This document shows positions 41,572 through 43,758 of a DNA stretch of 43,758 bases, in pieces. The stretch is from Dehalococcoidia bacterium. GTDB lineage: Bacteria; Chloroflexota; Dehalococcoidia; CAUJGQ01. The DNA lies in contig DATGEL010000016.1 in the NCBI GenBank assembly GCA_035310145.1, forward strand, positions 1 through 43,758. The letters run 5' to 3'. The position numbers and the translations under genes are program-made. The notes beneath the pieces are model-generated. The model did no database searches. It was not told where the DNA came from and saw nothing but the letters and a program-made list of their open reading frames with translations. Position 1 is the stretch's first letter. The number at the start of each line of letters is the position of its first letter.

Positions 41572-43758
41572 CTACGGCCCCGTTGGCCCGTTGCCCGCCG
41601 AAGGCGGACCCGGCTGGTAGGCGCCGTTGCTGTTCACGCAGACGAACAGGCTCTGCGCCGGCCCGACCGTGGTGAAGTCCACCGGCGCGCCGCTGGCGCT
41701 GAAGTAGCCGGCCTGGAACTTGTGCGTCGAGTTGTTGAAGGCCCAGACGCTGACCACGATGCCGCCCGGCTGCACGATGTTGACGACAGCCGAGAGCGGG
41801 CTGCCGGGCGCGAGGCTGGATGGCGTGATGATCTGGTTACAGCCCGGATTCAGGTTGGCCGGCGCGCCGGCCGCGGCCAGCGTCACCTGCGTCGTGGACT
41901 GCGCCGTCACGCCGGTGATGTCGCCGATGAAGCTCGCCGTCACGGTCGCCGTGCCGGGGGCGCCGGCGCCGTAGAGCGTCGCCTGCGCCGCGGTGCAGCT
42001 CGCGAAGACGAACGAGGCGGGAGCGGGGTTGAGGCTGGGCACGTCGGGCACGATCACCACCGGCGGCGCCGAGGGGATCGGGCCGCAGTGCACGGTGTAG
42101 CGCAGCGCCAGTTGCGAGCCGGAGCTGGCGTTGGCCGGCCCCAGCGCCCCCGCGTCGGTGGAGAACGTCACCTGGCCGCCCTCCGCGCCCGGCGCCGCGC
42201 CCTGCAGGAACAACACCGGCGCCGTCGGGCAGGTGAGGAAGCCGCCGACCGCCAGCGCCACGCAGCCCGTCACCACCGGATGCACGACCGTGGCCACGAT
42301 GGTGCTGCCGTTGTCCACGCCGCTGGCCGCGGCCACCGTGCCGGGATTGGCGCTGAGCTGGACCTGGTACGGCGGCGGCAGCAAACCGATTGGGGCGGCC
42401 GCCGTCGTGATTGTCAGCGCCCCGCCGAGGTTCGTGGCGCGAGTGTACGTCGCGCTGATCGAGACGCTTGGGCTGAGGGCGCCGATGAAGGGGAACGAGG
42501 CGCCGGGAGCCAGGGCCACGTGGACGATGTTTGCCTCCGGCGGGCTGATGAAGGCCGGCGAGGCCGGGTTCGCCTGCAAGGGTGGCGCAGTGTTGGGGCT
42601 GAAGGCGGGGGTGAACTTCGCCGCCGTGCATGAGTCCTTGCCGCCGGGAAGCGTGGTAGTGCCGCAAAAGACCGTGTAGGTCGGCCCGCTCGCTTCGACG
42701 ATCTCCACCGCGGGACTGGAGACGGTGTAGACGATCGTGCCGCCGTCGATCGTGTTGGGGTTGGTGTCTGGATCGGACGGCGAGACGCCCGAGTCCTGGA
42801 AGACCGCGCCGCAGACGATCGCCACGTTCGGCGAAAGCACCGAAAGCACGCCCGGAGCCGACGCGCTGCCGGAGAGGGGCGGCCGCGAGGCGAACTGGTT
42901 GGCGCTCGCGAGTAAGCCCTGCTGGTTGTTGGCGGTGACCGGCGTGGCCGGGAAGGCTATGTCGCTGGCCTGCGTCGAGTTGGCGCAGCCGATCGCCGAG
43001 TTAATCCCGGCGCCGCCCGCCGCTCCGCCACCACCGCCCCCGCCGCTACCGCTCGGCGGCGGCACGATCGTCACGCCGGACGGCGTGACGGTCGCCGTAT
43101 TGTACGGCTGCGCCGCGCCCAGGGCGAACGAGCGCACGGTGAAGCTCGGCGTGGCGCTGGCCGCCATCGTGCCGGTGAACGTGACCGTGGTGCAGGCGGC
43201 CGCCGGTGCGACCGTGCCGCAGGGAAAGCCGACGTTGTTCGGCGCCGGGCGGGAGCTTTGTTGCGGACCGGGGTTCACCGTGGCAACGCCGTTGCCCGTG
43301 ATCACGACGAACGACTGGGTTTGGCCCGCGGGATAGGTGAGCACGCAGGAATACGTGTCGCCGACCTGGAACGAGGTCGTCGAGCCAAGTCGCGCCCCCG
43401 GCGTGGTGTTGGTGCAGGTCACGCCGGTCGGTGCCGCGATGCCGGTGAAGCCGTTCACCGTCGCCGGCGGCGAGCCCGGAAATGCATCGAACTGGTAGAC
43501 AAAGTTCAGAGTGGCGGGACTGATCGTGGCCGGCCCGGGGTTCGTCGCCGTGGCGGTCATTGTAATTTGGCCGGGGGTCCCGACAATCGCGGGATTCACG
43601 AAGGGATAGCCGCTGATCAATTGCAGCGGAATCACGGTCCCCACGATCAATCCCGCGGTGGACGGGGGCAATGAAGTCGGCGGACATGAGATAGTCAGCG
43701 TACTGCTGGGTGGTGCAGGCGGGGGCGGGGGCGCGGCGGCGGTGCAATTGTTAGGCAG
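41572..43758 (-). CDS. large surface/secreted protein with Ig-like repeats, N-terminus beyond window edge
   Basis: The minus-strand frame is open from the right edge to the stop at 41572, 728 visible codons. The start lies outside the window. The edge portion is a Pro-rich segment (CTAAAPPPPPAPP). The rest is Ser/Thr/Ala/Pro/Val-rich with many beta-strand units, such as GQITMTATATNPGPATISPA, VTCTNTT and VGDTYSCVLTYPAGQTQSFVVITGNG. Disulfide-like Cys pairs recur. A Gly-rich hinge (SGSGGGGGGGAAGG, near 43024-43050) divides it in two. The first half resembles DUF11/CARDB-type adhesin modules (TxTATNxGPxTISP). It ends PPSAGNGPTGP without LPXTG or other sorting motif. It is probably extracellular. 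A strong hairpin follows. Confidence 0.72.
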   Translation of the reverse strand: MPNNCTAAAPPPPPAPPSSTLTISCPPTSLPPSTAGLIVGTVIPLQLISGYPFVNPAIVGTPGQITMTATATNPGPATISPATLNFVYQFDAFPGSPPATVNGFTGIAAPTGVTCTNTTPGARLGSTTSFQVGDTYSCVLTYPAGQTQSFVVITGNGVATVNPGPQQSSRPAPNNVGFPCGTVAPAAACTTVTFTGTMAASATPSFTVRSFALGAAQPYNTATVTPSGVTIVPPPSGSGGGGGGGAAGGAGINSAIGCANSTQASDIAFPATPVTANNQQGLLASANQFASRPPLSGSASAPGVLSVLSPNVAIVCGAVFQDSGVSPSDPDTNPNTIDGGTIVYTVSSPAVEIVEASGPTYTVFCGTTTLPGGKDSCTAAKFTPAFSPNTAPPLQANPASPAFISPPEANIVHVALAPGASFPFIGALSPSVSISATYTRATNLGGALTITTAAAPIGLLPPPYQVQLSANPGTVAAASGVDNGSTIVATVVHPVVTGCVALAVGGFLTCPTAPVLFLQGAAPGAEGGQVTFSTDAGALGPANASSGSQLALRYTVHCGPIPSAPPVVIVPDVPSLNPAPASFVFASCTAAQATLYGAGAPGTATVTASFIGDITGVTAQSTTQVTLAAAGAPANLNPGCNQIITPSSLAPGSPLSAVVNIVQPGGIVVSVWAFNNSTHKFQAGYFSASGAPVDFTTVGPAQSLFVCVNSNGAYQPGPPSAGNGPTGP

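Overview
The window is gene-dense, high-GC bacterial DNA (GC near 70% by eye) with frequent GTG starts and mostly one- to three-gene operons. Gene content fits a chromosome of a high-GC Chloroflexota lineage (Dehalococcoidia or Thermomicrobia-like): several CaiB/BaiF CoA-transferases, enoyl-CoA hydratase, split MaoC dehydratase, an ACMSD-like amidohydrolase, a TPP enzyme, DrrAB-type ABC exporter and cupredoxins. This is an inference from gene content; there is no rRNA or other phylogenetic marker, and an actinobacterium cannot be excluded. I saw no tRNA, rRNA, CRISPR array, transposase or phage gene.

Layout. 1-5 kb: acyl-CoA metabolism, with two tandem-fused CoA-transferases on opposite strands and an enoyl-CoA hydratase between them. 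5-9.6 kb: a membrane-anchored YceI protein, argG, a SnoaL-like protein, a GNAT acetyltransferase and a cupredoxin lipoprotein. 9.7-15.9 kb: a DUF7064-like protein, a TPP enzyme, a small orphan, an alpha/beta hydrolase and a glycosyltransferase ending in a PilZ (c-di-GMP) domain. 16-20.6 kb: a DrrA/DrrB exporter, an MBL-fold hydrolase and a DHA2 drug exporter. 20.8-24.5 kb: a conserved orphan, a PIN/AbrB toxin-antitoxin pair with a palindromic operator, an inositol-phosphate-cytidylyltransferase-like enzyme, a collagen-like membrane protein and a frameshifted zinc-ribbon membrane protein. 24.7-26.9 kb: a flavin/heme membrane redox operon (Ala/Ser/Thr-rich anchored protein, ApbE, ferric-reductase-like cytochrome). 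27-30.1 kb: an AGXT-like aminotransferase and an amidohydrolase. 30.2-33.2 kb: a copper module with a MerR-type promoter, a CopA ATPase carrying a ninth membrane helix and a C-terminal cupredoxin, and CopZ. 33.3-36.7 kb: DUF433 and DUF5615 genes meeting tail to tail, haloacid dehalogenase, copper amine oxidase. 37-39.9 kb: a two-subunit MaoC-type dehydratase and purK-purE. 40-43.8 kb: a solitary DUF3427-like domain, a methyltransferase and a large surface protein cut by the window edge.

The two most unusual features are the CopA-cupredoxin fusion and a family of short GC-rich palindromes followed by a GGGGGTGAGG-like tail. One palindrome copy is translated in frame inside copA, and another supplies the ribosome-binding site of the copper amine oxidase. 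Other points of interest are the ApbE/ferric-reductase operon without a recognisable FMN-binding substrate, the inverted DUF433/DUF5615 pair and the frameshifted zinc-ribbon gene.
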